A stretch of DNA of 64,000 bases, from positions 124,001 through 188,000 of the forward strand of contig CATQIJ010000006.1 of the NCBI GenBank assembly GCA_958296345.1. The letters run 5' to 3'. Position 1 is the stretch's first letter; every line of letters starts with the position of its first letter. Position numbers and translations under genes: made by a program. The notes under the pieces were generated by a model. It was not told where the DNA came from. It worked only from the letters and a program-made list of their open reading frames with translations, and ran no database searches. This document shows positions 47,240-56,489 of this stretch, one piece after another. Origin of the DNA: an uncultured Rhizobiaceae bacterium (GTDB lineage Bacteria; Pseudomonadota; Alphaproteobacteria; Rhizobiales; Rhizobiaceae).

Positions 47240-47833
47240 ATGACTAAGAGTAAGCCAACTTATCATCATGGTTCCCTGCCAGAAGCACTGTTAGATGCGG
47301 CTGAACGTATTTTAGTGGAAGAAGGATTGCATAAGCTTAGTTTGCGGGCAATCGCGAGACTTGCTGGTGTTTCACATGCTGCACCAAAAAATCATTTTGA
47401 GAATCTAACTGGCTTATTAAGTGCTTTAGCTGCGCGTGGATTTAATCGATTTGGCAATGAAATTACGGAGCGACTTGAACAAGCTAATAGTAGTGATAAT
47501 AAGCTTAAGCTTGTGGGCCTGGCTTATGTTGCTTTTGCGCGTGATAACCCCGAGCTATTTCTTTTAATGTTTAGAAGTCACTCGCTGGATTATAATAATC
47601 CTGAGTTAGGTAAAGCGGCAGGGGAAGCTCTGTCCAAGTTATCAGCCCATTCGGTTAACTCATCTGATATACCGAAACAAAATGATGGGCCACCAAGCGC
47701 CATGATTAGATCGTGGTCAATGGTGCATGGATTTGCCATGTTGATGATTGATGGGCGTTTGGAAGTATTGCTGGGTGATAAACACTCTAGCCTGTCTGAT
47801 GAGCAGCTTTATGAGATATTGTTTGCAGATTAA
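47240..47833 (+). CDS. TetR/AcrR family transcriptional regulator
   Basis: A 197-residue repressor. The N-terminal DNA-binding domain (YHHGSLPEALLDAAERILVEEG, then LSLRAIARLAGVSHAAPKNHF) is a clear TetR helix-turn-helix. The C-terminal ligand domain is of the WHG type (SMVHGFAMLMIDGRLE). It probably controls the divergent DUF2306 gene and itself through the 13-bp palindrome. The ligand is unknown. Confidence 0.92.
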   Translation: MTKSKPTYHHGSLPEALLDAAERILVEEGLHKLSLRAIARLAGVSHAAPKNHFENLTGLLSALAARGFNRFGNEITERLEQANSSDNKLKLVGLAYVAFARDNPELFLLMFRSHSLDYNNPELGKAAGEALSKLSAHSVNSSDIPKQNDGPPSAMIRSWSMVHGFAMLMIDGRLEVLLGDKHSSLSDEQLYEILFAD

Positions 47834-48318
47834 TCGACGATGCTGCGCAGTTCAATTTCTGCGATACCAGCAGCAATGTTTAGCCCTTTTTGACTTTGCA
47901 GGCTTATGGGTTGAAGCGCGAAGGTTGTGCTTGAACCTCCAACCAGAACGTTTGCGCCAAGACCCACTGCAAATGTAGCTGAAGCAGATGCACCAACGTA
48001 ATCGCCATGTAAGAAGCCTTTTGTGAATTGCTGATCAGTCGGAGCAACTACAATCCATTTTATATAAGATTCTTGTGTCGTTCCGATGTCAAGGCCAAGC
48101 TTGTTTATGACGCCAAAGTAGTTGTCGGTATTCTCTTCAGAGGTAAATGAAATGAAAACGCAACTGATATCTTTTTGCGATCCAATTATAAAGCCCGTTC
48201 CCGCATCAACAAAACATTCAAGTTCGCCAAGCTCTATACGCTCTTGCGAATGTGAGGGCATAGTTGCAAACATTAAAAGGGTTGCAGCCAATAATTTGGA
48301 TTTCATAAGTTTTATCAT
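47830..48318 (-). CDS. DUF992 domain secreted protein
   Basis: A 162-residue exported protein with a signal peptide (about 1-28, ending PSHS). ELECFVDAGTGFIIGSQKDISCVF with two Cys, then YFGVINKLGLDIG and GDYVGASASATFAVGLGANVLVGGS, fits DUF992, an alphaproteobacterial periplasmic family of unknown function. Start may be ATG 48318 or 48306. It is convergent with the TetR gene (4-base overlap). Confidence 0.88.
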   Translation of the reverse strand: MIKLMKSKLLAATLLMFATMPSHSQERIELGELECFVDAGTGFIIGSQKDISCVFISFTSEENTDNYFGVINKLGLDIGTTQESYIKWIVVAPTDQQFTKGFLHGDYVGASASATFAVGLGANVLVGGSSTTFALQPISLQSQKGLNIAAGIAEIELRSIVD

Positions 48319-48388
48319 TGTGTAAGAACCTTATATATCAAGGTTCATAGTCACTTGGAATGTGGCGAAAGTAAAGTTGATGTTTAGT

Positions 48389-49321
48389 CTAGTCAAAAAG
48401 ACTTGAAACTGATTTTTCAGACGCCGTACGTTTAACCGCTTCGCCCATCAATTCGGCAATTGAAACAACACGAATATTGCTGGCTGCTTGAACAGCTGAA
48501 GTTGGCTCAATTGAATCTGTGATAACCAGTTCTTTAAGTTTTGAAGACGTAATACGAGCAACTGCGCCACCGGATAGAACGCCATGCGTGATATAGGCTG
48601 TTACGCTGGTTGCGCCCATTTTTAATAGCGCTTCTGCCGCATTACATAACGTGCCGCCAGAATCAATGATATCGTCAATTAGGATACAGTCCTTGCCTTT
48701 AACATCGCCGATGACATTCATGACCTCAGACTCACCAGGATTGTCGCGGCGCTTGTCAACGATAGCAAGGAGTGAGTCTAGGCGTTTTGCCAGTGCACGA
48801 GCACGTACAACTCCGCCAACGTCTGGAGAAACTACCATGACATTTCCAACGTTGAGATGTTCTTTTGCATCGCGTGATAAAACAGGAACTGCGAACAGAT
48901 TGTCTGTTGGAATATCAAAGAAGCCTTGAATTTGTGCCGCGTGAAGGTCAAGCGTTAGCACTCTGTCGGCTCCTGCTTCAGTGATCATGTTTGCAACAAG
49001 CTTTGCTGAAATTGGTGCGCGTGGACCTGGTTTTCGATCTTGTCTTGCATATCCAAAATATGGAATCACGGCTGTAATACGTCTTGCTGATGCACGGCGA
49101 AGCGCATCAATCATGATCAGTAATTCCATAAGATTGTCGTTAGCCGGGAAAGATGTAGACTGTATTACGAAGCAATCTTCACCGCGTACGTTTTCTAGTA
49201 TCTCTACGAAAATTTCTTGATCTGCAAATCGCCGAACATTGGCTACCCCAATAGGAACGTCGAGATATTCTGCGACTTGTTTTGCGAGGGTTTCATTAGA
49301 ATTACCAGCAAAAATTTTCAT
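48389..49321 (-). CDS. prs: Ribose-phosphate pyrophosphokinase
   Basis: A 310-residue enzyme that makes PRPP from ribose 5-phosphate and [53 protein letters not shown] and the PRPP loop [21 protein letters not shown] are all present. Supplies apt, nucleotide and His/Trp pathways. Intact and of normal length. Confidence 0.97.
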   Translation of the reverse strand: MKIFAGNSNETLAKQVAEYLDVPIGVANVRRFADQEIFVEILENVRGEDCFVIQSTSFPANDNLMELLIMIDALRRASARRITAVIPYFGYARQDRKPGPRAPISAKLVANMITEAGADRVLTLDLHAAQIQGFFDIPTDNLFAVPVLSRDAKEHLNVGNVMVVSPDVGGVVRARALAKRLDSLLAIVDKRRDNPGESEVMNVIGDVKGKDCILIDDIIDSGGTLCNAAEALLKMGATSVTAYITHGVLSGGAVARITSSKLKELVITDSIEPTSAVQAASNIRVVSIAELMGEAVKRTASEKSVSSLFD

Positions 49322-49459
49322 TGTATAAGCCCAGCAAGAGGAGATTTAAGAGTCTAATAAGCCAATGCGTTAATCCCCGCAATGGTGACTTCCTTAAAAA
49401 AGCTAATGAGTTGGGGATTTCCTGTTAAGAATCTAATTTTGGTTAAGGGCGTTTAAATA

Positions 49460-50107
49460 TTAGCGCTTGTCGACCCATGTTTTAAGACGTGATGTAGTTG
49501 CGGCTGCTACACGTTGCATTTCTTTGTCTGTAATTGCTTGCCAAGGGTCAGTTTTTGATGTGCCAGTACGCTCACGGCCGTTGATACGATGAAGACGCTT
49601 TCCTGTTCCATCCACTACATCCCAAACATATACCAGCATTGTGCCGTTGCTATCATTGAGGGCGGAGAAATAACCTTTAACCCGGTATTTAGCGCCTGCT
49701 CTTGTTGCCGGTAAAATGGTGAGGCCATCCGTTTGTGCTGAACTGTTTAGCAATCGGGTAAGGCTTGTAGTTTTAGCTTGAGGTGCGCCTTCAATCGGTA
49801 AGAATGTAAATGCTTTGCTCGTGTCTAAACTGGCAACTTCTTGTGCTACTGCTGGTGTAGGATTTGCAACTCCAGTTGACTGGATCTGTGTATTTGTCTG
49901 TTGTTATAATTGGGATTCTGTAACATTTTGACTTGGTGTCGTTGCTGTTTGAGACGCAAGTGCACTTGCGTTTGTTTGTTGAGTTGTTTCAGCTGCCAAA
50001 GGTTGCGGAGTTAAATTCTCTTCTACAGACGCAGTGGTGCATGCACCAATTGCAGATAGAGCCATGATGCAGGTCAATGTTTTGATAAATCTCACAAAAG
50101 CAGTCAT
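49460..50107 (-). pseudogene. Lipoprotein gene with in-frame stop
   Basis: The 5' part encodes a lipoprotein signal (TLTCIMALSAIGACTT, lipobox around IGAC) and a Thr/Gln/Ala-rich segment, ending at TAA (49904-49906) after ESQL. The same frame continues QQTNTQIQSTGVANPTPAVA and on to the conserved part (TILPATRAGAKYRVKGYFSA, VYVWDVVDGTGKRLHRI, DPWQAITDKEMQRVA). CAA to TAA in a run of Gln codons explains the stop. The joined protein would be about 215 residues. The C-terminal domain resembles Rhizobiales outer-membrane lipoproteins of unknown function. Confidence 0.82.
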
Positions 50108-50148
50108 GGTGCTATTTCCCCTAGCTATCCAGTATTCAGTTAAATTGG

Positions 50149-51300
50149 TTAGCGTATAATAAGGTCTATATCGTGTCGTGACAAATCTTCTGGGCCAGAT
50201 TTCCCTGTTATATAGCTTTGTCCAATGGTCATTGCAGTTTCGCTCTCGCTATCAGCAATAATCATGTGAGTAAAGATCACCATGTTCTCAACAATGGGCG
50301 TGTCATTGCCAGAAAAAATCATCGGCTTGTCCATCCAGCAGGGTGTGTAAACTGCCCCAAGTGAATAACCGCATGCATTCAAACGGTGTCGTGAAAGACC
50401 AGCTTCATCCAATGCTTTTGCGTGCGCATCAAACATATCAGAAAATGTATTACCAACTTTCATGGCCCCGCGCACGCCAATGTGGGCATTGCTTGCGGCT
50501 TCATGAAGTTCTACATGGCGAGTAGAAGGTTTGCCTGTAATGAGCGTTCGCATCATAGCTGCGTGATAATGTGCCCAAGCGCCTGACCATTCGAGTGTCA
50601 GTTGGTCATTTTTTTCTAAGGTTCTGCGGCCAGATTTATAACGGCAAAGAAGCGCGTCTTTGCCAGATCCTATAATGAACTCATTACCAGCATAGTCACC
50701 ACCTGCGCTAAAGATTGCGGAGTGCATGGCTGCTAAAATATCACCTTCACTTGCGCCTGCCTTGGTTTTTTTAATGGCAGCATCTAATGCAAGGTCAGAG
50801 AGTTCGCCTGCCTTACGGACATATTCAAGTTCAGCTTTTGATTTTACAACGCGAAGGCCATTTACAAGTTCGGATGCATCTTCAATCTCAGCAAAAGACT
50901 GTAAACGTGCATTTAAGTCCATGCCGTATTTTGCGGTTAGACCAACAGTATCATATTCAATACCAATTTTTGCGCCGACTAAGTCCATATCTGCTAGAAT
51001 GTTGTGTAGGTTCAGCGTTGGGTCAGCGCCACCTTTATCTGTCCAAACTTGTATATTTTCAACAATAGAGGTGTGTTGAGCTTGCCGTAAATCTGGTGCT
51101 CTGGTGAGAAGAACAATTTCACCGTCTGCTTTGACAACCATACATTGGAAGAAACAATACCCAAATGTGTCATAACCGGTTAGCCAATACATGCTTTCTT
51201 GTGCAAATAGTAAAAGGCAATCAAGCTTCTCTTCGTTCATTTTTGTTTTTAAGCGTTCTAACCTTTTAGCGTACTCTTGTTTTGAAAAGTGTAGTGCCAT
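50149..51300 (-). CDS. M24-family peptidase-like protein (creatinase/ectoine-hydrolase-like)
   Basis: A 383-residue protein with the creatinase N-terminal domain (about 10-140) and an M24 pita-bread fold (about 150-375). The five canonical metal ligands (D, D, H, E, E) appear replaced: LTLEWSG, YHAAMMRT, GYSLGAVY, FTHMII and AMTIGQS occupy their places. I recall the same substitutions in a non-peptidase M24 branch annotated as ectoine hydrolase or Xaa-Pro peptidase-like, so this is probably a family trait. Substrate is likely an amidino or cyclic compound rather than a peptide. Inferred. Confidence 0.78.
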   Translation of the reverse strand: MALHFSKQEYAKRLERLKTKMNEEKLDCLLLFAQESMYWLTGYDTFGYCFFQCMVVKADGEIVLLTRAPDLRQAQHTSIVENIQVWTDKGGADPTLNLHNILADMDLVGAKIGIEYDTVGLTAKYGMDLNARLQSFAEIEDASELVNGLRVVKSKAELEYVRKAGELSDLALDAAIKKTKAGASEGDILAAMHSAIFSAGGDYAGNEFIIGSGKDALLCRYKSGRRTLEKNDQLTLEWSGAWAHYHAAMMRTLITGKPSTRHVELHEAASNAHIGVRGAMKVGNTFSDMFDAHAKALDEAGLSRHRLNACGYSLGAVYTPCWMDKPMIFSGNDTPIVENMVIFTHMIIADSESETAMTIGQSYITGKSGPEDLSRHDIDLIIR

Positions 51301-51316
51301 GGGAAATCCTCGACGT

Positions 51317-52093
51317 TTATGCGTTTACTTTTATGACTGAAATTTGCCGACCGTAGTCTGCTTCATTACGATGTGTTTTTCTGCGGTATGAGAAAAATTG
51401 TTCTTCATCTGCATAAGTGCAATCATCTGTCCATGATGCTTTTACGCCATCAGCTTTTAATCGATCAACTATGTAAGATGGCAAGTTAAACATTGCGTGA
51501 TGGTCTTTTCTTGATGCTATCAAATAGGCGTCGTTGTTTGAATTTAAAGTCAATAAATTATCAACAAATTCAGGGCCAACTTCGTAGTGCTTTTGACTGA
51601 TTGTTGGGCCGAGCACAGCGACGATGTTCTTGCGTTCTGCGCCAATGGCTTCCATTGATGAAATAGTGTTTTCTAAAATTCCGCCTGTTGCACCTTTCCA
51701 GCCTGCATGTGCAGCGCCGACGATGCCATTTTTTGCGTCAGAAAAAAGTACTGGGCCACAATCTGCGGTCATGACACCAATTGCAATTTCTGGGTTACTG
51801 CTGACCATCGCGTCTAGTTTAGGACGGTCTTCCATTTTCCATGGCTTATCTGCATTTGCTACATCAGAAGAATGAATTTGATAAACCATCATCAAGTTTT
51901 CATCGCTTACGCCCATGTTTTCAGCAACACGGTGACGGTTTTCTAAAACTGTTTCGCGGGTATCATCTGAGCCAAGGCCGACATTTAAGCCTGCATAAAT
52001 ACCATGAGACGCTCCACCAATGCGCGTGAAAAACCCGTGCGTAATTGTATCGCTGTGAAGTTTATCTGATTTGATTGGTTTTGGTGTGTTCAT
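51317..52093 (-). CDS. pgeF: Peptidoglycan editing factor PgeF (YfiH, laccase-like)
   Basis: A 258-residue protein of the DUF152 family. GFFTRIGGASHGIYAGLNVG, QIHSSDV, TADCGPVLF and HAGWKGATGGI (with the metal-binding His and Cys) are diagnostic. The family hydrolyses misincorporated L-Ser/Gly precursors and has also been called polyphenol oxidase. The ATG at 52093 begins a normal-length family N-terminus. It follows midA and lgt in the common Rhizobiales order. Confidence 0.92.
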   Translation of the reverse strand: MNTPKPIKSDKLHSDTITHGFFTRIGGASHGIYAGLNVGLGSDDTRETVLENRHRVAENMGVSDENLMMVYQIHSSDVANADKPWKMEDRPKLDAMVSSNPEIAIGVMTADCGPVLFSDAKNGIVGAAHAGWKGATGGILENTISSMEAIGAERKNIVAVLGPTISQKHYEVGPEFVDNLLTLNSNNDAYLIASRKDHHAMFNLPSYIVDRLKADGVKASWTDDCTYADEEQFFSYRRKTHRNEADYGRQISVIKVNA

Positions 52094-52124
52094 GGCGGTA
52101 AGTTTATGGGCAGACAGACCTGAG

Positions 52125-53192
52125 TCAATCTTTGTTTTTAATAGTCCCAAACTCAAATACCTTGAACAAATCCCCCATTTCGTCTGGAAGTGCCAAACGC
52201 TCTGCTTGTTGAGTTAGTTGTTCTTGAATTTCTGGTGATTGTTGGTGGCCTAATTGTCCTGCGCGCTCAATTAAACCTTTTGAAAGAAGAAATTCACCTT
52301 GTTTAGTTAGTGGGCTAACGTGCATTTTTGCTGTTTGAGCAATTTTTGTTAATGCATCGAAGTCTACGTGCGAGGTTAAATCAGCAAAGCCTGGTTCTGT
52401 GAGTATATCTGTATATTCATGTGCTCGCATTGCTTGCACTGTATCACCAAAAGCCGTTTTGCCATGGCCATAATCAATAAAGAGAGCCGCGCCTGTGTTT
52501 TGTTTTATGAGTTCTGCTGTATTTGCAATGAAAGCTTCTCGGATTGTTGAGATTTCAAAGACTGCGCCATCTGGTTCTCTTTCTGCATGTTCTGGAAGAC
52601 TATCTTTGTCCATTAAGCCAGTGCCTAATGTCCATATGAGATTATCGTCTTCGTCAAGGCTAATCGCATGTTCGCGCCATTCATTACCCGTTTTGATGTA
52701 TTGACGGATTGGTAGGACGTCTAGAAACTCATTTGCAATAAGCACGGTTGGTTGCGAAGGAATATCTTGAATGGATTTGCGCCAAGTGATGTTTTCGTAT
52801 TCGTCTAATGTTAGTTTTTGCGCATCAATCAGCTTTTCACTTGTTTCGATCATCTGGACTTGAGCAGCGTCAAGAAACTCTGGAACTGCATTTCCAATTC
52901 GTAGAAGGTCTTGCATGAGTGTGCCCTTGCCAGGCCCAAGTTCTGCTAAGTTAAATGGCGAAGGCTTTCCAAGTGCCTCCCAAGTTTCAACCGCCCAAAT
53001 GCCGATCATCTCACCGAACATCTGACTTATCTCTGGCGCGGTAATGAAATCACCCTTTGCGCCGATAGCTTCTTGGTTTGCATAATATCCGTCTTTTGGA
53101 TCTGCCATGCACCAATGCATATACTCAGCTAAGGGAAGTGGGCCTGAGCTTTTGATGTGTTTTGTGATTCGTGATTTAAGCGGTGTCGTCAT
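52125..53192 (-). CDS. MidA/NDUFAF7-like SAM-dependent methyltransferase
   Basis: A 355-residue DUF185 protein. PLPLAEYMHWCMADPKDGYYA, GDFITAPEISQMFGEMIG and the SAM-binding LAELGPGKGTLMQDLLR are typical. The mitochondrial homologue methylates a complex I subunit and is needed for its assembly. The ATG at 53192 overlaps the lgt stop (ATGA), so translation is coupled to lgt. In many Rhizobiales it lies between lgt and pgeF as here. Confidence 0.92.
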   Translation of the reverse strand: MTTPLKSRITKHIKSSGPLPLAEYMHWCMADPKDGYYANQEAIGAKGDFITAPEISQMFGEMIGIWAVETWEALGKPSPFNLAELGPGKGTLMQDLLRIGNAVPEFLDAAQVQMIETSEKLIDAQKLTLDEYENITWRKSIQDIPSQPTVLIANEFLDVLPIRQYIKTGNEWREHAISLDEDDNLIWTLGTGLMDKDSLPEHAEREPDGAVFEISTIREAFIANTAELIKQNTGAALFIDYGHGKTAFGDTVQAMRAHEYTDILTEPGFADLTSHVDFDALTKIAQTAKMHVSPLTKQGEFLLSKGLIERAGQLGHQQSPEIQEQLTQQAERLALPDEMGDLFKVFEFGTIKNKD

Positions 53193-54025
53193 GTTTTTAA
53201 CGTGCGGTTCTTTGCGGTTGCCATTGCCCACAGTCCAAGTGCAATAATTGGAATTGATAACATCATGCCCATTGTTATCCAGTTTGTGCCAAAGAAATAA
53301 CCTAATTGCTTGTCTGGTACTCTGAAGAACTCAACGAAGATGCGACTGATGCCATACTCAACAATGAATGCACCGCCGATGAAGCCAGGTGTTCTTAGTT
53401 TTTTAAATCTCCATACGAGGATGAATAGTAGGATGAATAAAACTAGGCCTTCTAATATGCCTTCGTAGAGCTGGCTTGGGTGGCGTGGTTGGCCGTCTGC
53501 GCCAGGGAAAATCACTGCCCAAGCAACGTTACTTACTTTGCCATATAATTCTGCGTTAATGAAGTTTGCCACGCGCCCTAAGAATAATCCGATACCACAA
53601 CAGGCGGCAATTACATCAAAAAGAGAGAAGGGTGAAAAGCCTCTGCGCTTGGCAAAGAGAATCATTGCGACCGTTATCCCTGCTAAGCCTCCATGGAAGC
53701 TCATTCCACCTTGCCAGACTTTGAAAATATTTAATGGGTTTTCGATGTAAGAGGCCAAGTCATAAAATAGAATGTAACCTATACGACCGCCTAAAATGAT
53801 GCCGCCTACAGCCCAAACCAGAAAGTCATCAATGTCGATTTCCTCCATGGGTGAGCCGCCATCACCCCAAAGGTGATTGGTTGTTGCTAGTTTCTTTGCA
53901 TACCACCAGCCAAATAATATTCCAATAACATAGGCAACGCCGTACCAATGGATTTGTAGTGGCCCTAGCGAAATTAGAACTGGGTCAATTTGTGGATGAG
54001 AAAGTGCTGTTAGCGTTTGGTGCAT
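53189..54025 (-). CDS. lgt: Prolipoprotein diacylglyceryl transferase
   Basis: A 278-residue inner-membrane enzyme with about seven helices that adds diacylglycerol to lipobox cysteines. The signature GRVANFINAELYGKVS lies at about 145-160; RHPSQLYEGILEGLVLF follows. PGxxGGxF-type motif: GGMSFHGGLAG. The ATG at 54025 gives normal length; the upstream extension is rejected. Confidence 0.96.
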   Translation of the reverse strand: MHQTLTALSHPQIDPVLISLGPLQIHWYGVAYVIGILFGWWYAKKLATTNHLWGDGGSPMEEIDIDDFLVWAVGGIILGGRIGYILFYDLASYIENPLNIFKVWQGGMSFHGGLAGITVAMILFAKRRGFSPFSLFDVIAACCGIGLFLGRVANFINAELYGKVSNVAWAVIFPGADGQPRHPSQLYEGILEGLVLFILLFILVWRFKKLRTPGFIGGAFIVEYGISRIFVEFFRVPDKQLGYFFGTNWITMGMMLSIPIIALGLWAMATAKNRTLKT

Positions 54026-54175
54026 TGTAAGAGATAGAATCCATTTATAGTACAAATGAAATCGCATTTCATGGGCGATTTGTCACCTGTCTTTACTGTG
54101 ATGCGTGTTTATTATTGAAACACTTGCTACAAAGTCTTAAATGAATAGCAGGCCAACTTAAATGGGAAAACTAAA

Positions 54176-54472
54176 ATGAGCCAAGCACCAAACCGTATGT
54201 TCGATGAATTTGCTAAATTAATGACTGACGCTGCAGGTGCTGCGCAGGGTGTTAAGCGGGAAGCTGAAACTGCGTTTCGTTCTCAAGCAGAACGTTTCAT
54301 GGCTGACATGGATTTGGTCAAGCGTGAAGATTTCGATGGTGTTCAAGAAATGGCTGCGAAAGCGCGCTCAGAAAATGAAGCGTTAAAAAAACAACTCGAA
54401 TCTATGGATAAGCGCATAAAAGCTCTTGAAACTTCAGCAAAGCCAGCCAAGAGAGCGGCAGCTTCAAAATAA
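54176..54472 (+). CDS. ubiK: UbiK-family accessory factor (BMFP/YqiC)
   Basis: A 98-residue protein. The N-terminal amphipathic helix (FDEFAKLMTDAAGAAQGVKREAE) and C-terminal coiled coil (ENEALKKQLESMDKRIKALE) with Ala/Lys tail match BMFP/UbiK. Known homologues assist ubiquinone synthesis or bind membranes. It is divergent from lgt, ahead of the GANTC-rich region. Confidence 0.88.
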   Translation: MSQAPNRMFDEFAKLMTDAAGAAQGVKREAETAFRSQAERFMADMDLVKREDFDGVQEMAAKARSENEALKKQLESMDKRIKALETSAKPAKRAAASK

Positions 54473-54520
54473 TTTAAAAAATCTCTAGCAGTTAATAAGT
54501 TTCAAAAAATTCAATTGCTT

Positions 54521-54644
54521 GAATCCTTTACCCGATTATTTGAATCTTTTGATTCAACGATTCTCCACAGAATCAGAAGCCTGCTGAATCCTTTCGGCTA
54601 GCATTCGTGAGTCAGCCTTATACACTGATATTACAGGTTGATTC
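54521..54644. promoter_or_regulatory. Dense cluster of GANTC sites (CcrM-type methylation sites)
   Basis: Eight GANTC pentamers begin at 54521, 54542, 54551, 54559, 54570, 54586, 54609 and 54640, that is eight in 124 bp where about 0.5 would be expected by chance. TTCTCCACA at 54561-54569, sharing its first bases with one site, agrees with a DnaA-box-like TTNTNCACA. GANTC is the target of the CcrM methyltransferase of alphaproteobacteria, and methylation state controls some cell-cycle promoters. It lies 154 bases before the YbjN gene in a 325-base gap with no gene I can support. Confidence 0.7.
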
Positions 54645-54797
54645 GTGGCGGACTTGATTTCCCATCAGACCTCTTGGCAACGAGGTTGAGGCTGATGAGG
54701 TGCTCTAAAGCTTGCCGGTTTTATCGGTTAGAATGTCATCGTTTTCCTGTTTTGAAAATCAATGCCCCGTGGGGGCTGGAAATGATAAGGGAATGTA

Positions 54798-55298
54798 ATG
54801 TCGCTGGTCGAGGCAGAATTTGAGCGGGAAATTAATCCGGTAGACATGATTGAGCATGTGGCGTCTCACAATCAGTGGGAGTTTGAGCGCTCAAGCGATG
54901 ATGAGATTTGTCTAACTGTTACGGGTGTGTGGACTGATTACAATGTTTCTTTGTCTTGGATGGAAGACTTCGAAGCACTTCATCTTGCTTGCGCATTTGA
55001 TCTGAAAGTTCCTAAGAGCCGTATTCTTGAAACAACAAAACTTCTTTCACTCATTAATGAGCAAATGCTCATTGGGCACTTTGATGTTTGGATGAAAGAG
55101 GGAACTGTAATGTTCCGTCAAACTTTGATGTTAAATGGTGGTGCTGTACCAACGGGTGAACAGCTTGAATGTCTTATGGTAAGTGCGCTTGAAGCGTGTG
55201 AGAGGTACTATCAAGCGTTTCAATTTGTTGTTTGGGCTGGGTATGATGCAGAGAAAGCCATCGAAGGGGCTTTGTTTGAAACGCATGGCAGTGCATAA
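54798..55298 (+). CDS. YbjN domain-containing protein
   Basis: A 166-residue protein. RIVDPVDMIEHV-like start (here EINPVDMIEHVASHNQWEFERSSD), LTVTGVWTDYNVSLSW and LLSLINEQMLIGHFDVWMKEGTVMFRQTL are typical of the YbjN type III secretion-chaperone-like fold. RBS AAGGGA precedes the ATG. In alphaproteobacteria it is commonly next to proC. The GANTC cluster upstream suggests cell-cycle-linked expression (inferred). Confidence 0.9.
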   Translation: MSLVEAEFEREINPVDMIEHVASHNQWEFERSSDDEICLTVTGVWTDYNVSLSWMEDFEALHLACAFDLKVPKSRILETTKLLSLINEQMLIGHFDVWMKEGTVMFRQTLMLNGGAVPTGEQLECLMVSALEACERYYQAFQFVVWAGYDAEKAIEGALFETHGSA

Positions 55299-55319
55299 TC
55301 ATTTATCTTTGATAGGTAT

Positions 55320-56138
55320 GTGAAAGTTTTCAAGATGAATTTTTCTGTTGTATTAGTTGGGGCTGGGAATATGGGTGGCGCCATGCTCAAGGGCTGGGTT
55401 GCCAATGGTATGAAGCCTGAACATATTACGGTGTTAGACCCTTCTCTTTCTGAGCAGATTAAAAATACTCTTTTGAAAGCTAAAATCTGGCATGCGGAAA
55501 CGCCAAAAGGAGTATCACCTCCTGACGTTTTACTTTTAGCAATAAAGCCTCAAATGATGGAAAAAGTTCTACCTACATTAAAAGAACTTGTTGGTGAAAA
55601 TACTGTGGTTGTTTCTGTTGCTGCTGGAACAACGCTTTCTACAATTTGCGATGCGTTGGGTGATGTGGCTGCAATTCGTGTCATGCCCAATACGCCGGCA
55701 TTGGTTTTGCGGGGAATGAGTGTGGGATGCCCTAATGCAAAAACCACGACTGAGCAGCGCGATAATGTACATTCGCTCATGGCTGCTATTGGTAAGATTG
55801 AATGGGTTGATGATGAAAAGCTAATTGATGCTGTGACAGCTGTATCTGGAAGTGGGCCTGCGTATATTTTCCATCTTGCTGAATGTATGGCGCAGGCAGG
55901 AATTGAGGTTGGCCTTCCTGATGAACTTGCTATGGCATTGGCTATCGAAACAGTTTCGGGTGCTGGGGAGCTTTTACGACAATCTGATGATACACCTGCA
56001 GTTTTGCGTAAGAATGTGACTTCACCAAACGGTACGACTGCAGCGGCACTCGAGGTGTTGATGGGAGAGGGCGGTATGCCTGAGTTACTTAAAAAAGCGA
56101 TCGTTGCAGCGAAAAAACGTTCTGAGGAATTATCATGA
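55320..56138 (+). CDS. proC: Pyrroline-5-carboxylate reductase
   Basis: A 272-residue enzyme that makes L-proline from pyrroline-5-carboxylate using NAD(P)H. VLVGAGNMGGAMLKGW (11-26) is the dinucleotide-binding loop; VMPNTPALVLRGMS and AVSGSGPAYIFHLAECMAQAG are family signatures; VTSPNGTTAAALEVL is near the end. Start may be GTG 55320 or ATG 55335. Overlaps csaA by ATGA. Confidence 0.95.
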   Translation: MKVFKMNFSVVLVGAGNMGGAMLKGWVANGMKPEHITVLDPSLSEQIKNTLLKAKIWHAETPKGVSPPDVLLLAIKPQMMEKVLPTLKELVGENTVVVSVAAGTTLSTICDALGDVAAIRVMPNTPALVLRGMSVGCPNAKTTTEQRDNVHSLMAAIGKIEWVDDEKLIDAVTAVSGSGPAYIFHLAECMAQAGIEVGLPDELAMALAIETVSGAGELLRQSDDTPAVLRKNVTSPNGTTAAALEVLMGEGGMPELLKKAIVAAKKRSEELS

Positions 56139-56482
56139 GCAACGATGAACAGGCAACCTTTGATGATTTTTTGAAAGTTGATATTAGAGTTGGAAAAATC
56201 GTTAAGGTAGATGAGTTTCCAGAAGCCAGAAAACCTGCCTGGAAGTTGCAAATTGATTTTGGCGAAAAGATTGGCGTTAAGAAAAGCTCAGCGCAGATCG
56301 TTGCTAACTATTCCGCCGATGACCTTTTAGGTAAACAAGTTATGGCGGTTGTCAATTTTCCTCCACGGCAAATTGGACCGTTTATGTCAGAGGTATTAAC
56401 GCTTGGTTTTGAAGATGAGGATGGCAATATCACGCTCGCAAGTATTGATAAACAAGTGCCAATAGGCGGCCGATTGCATTAA
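56135..56482 (+). CDS. csaA: tRNA-binding protein CsaA
   Basis: A 115-residue tRNA-binding-domain (OB fold) protein. FLKVDIRVGKIVKVDEFPEARKPAWKLQIDFG and the end LASIDKQVPIGGRLH are typical of CsaA, an export-related chaperone/tRNA-binding protein. Overlap with proC (ATGA) indicates translational coupling. Confidence 0.93.
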   Translation: MSNDEQATFDDFLKVDIRVGKIVKVDEFPEARKPAWKLQIDFGEKIGVKKSSAQIVANYSADDLLGKQVMAVVNFPPRQIGPFMSEVLTLGFEDEDGNITLASIDKQVPIGGRLH

Positions 56483-56489
56483 TTTTTGA

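Noticed and set aside
54541..54800. Chromosomal replication origin near the GANTC/DnaA-box cluster
   Set aside because: Only one DnaA-box-like site is visible, no CtrA-type TTAA-N7-TTAA site, no strongly AT-rich unwinding region, and neighbours are not typical of alphaproteobacterial origins.
54638..54823. ORF of 61 codons before the YbjN gene
   Set aside because: No ribosome site, unlikely composition, and it overlaps the well-supported YbjN start.
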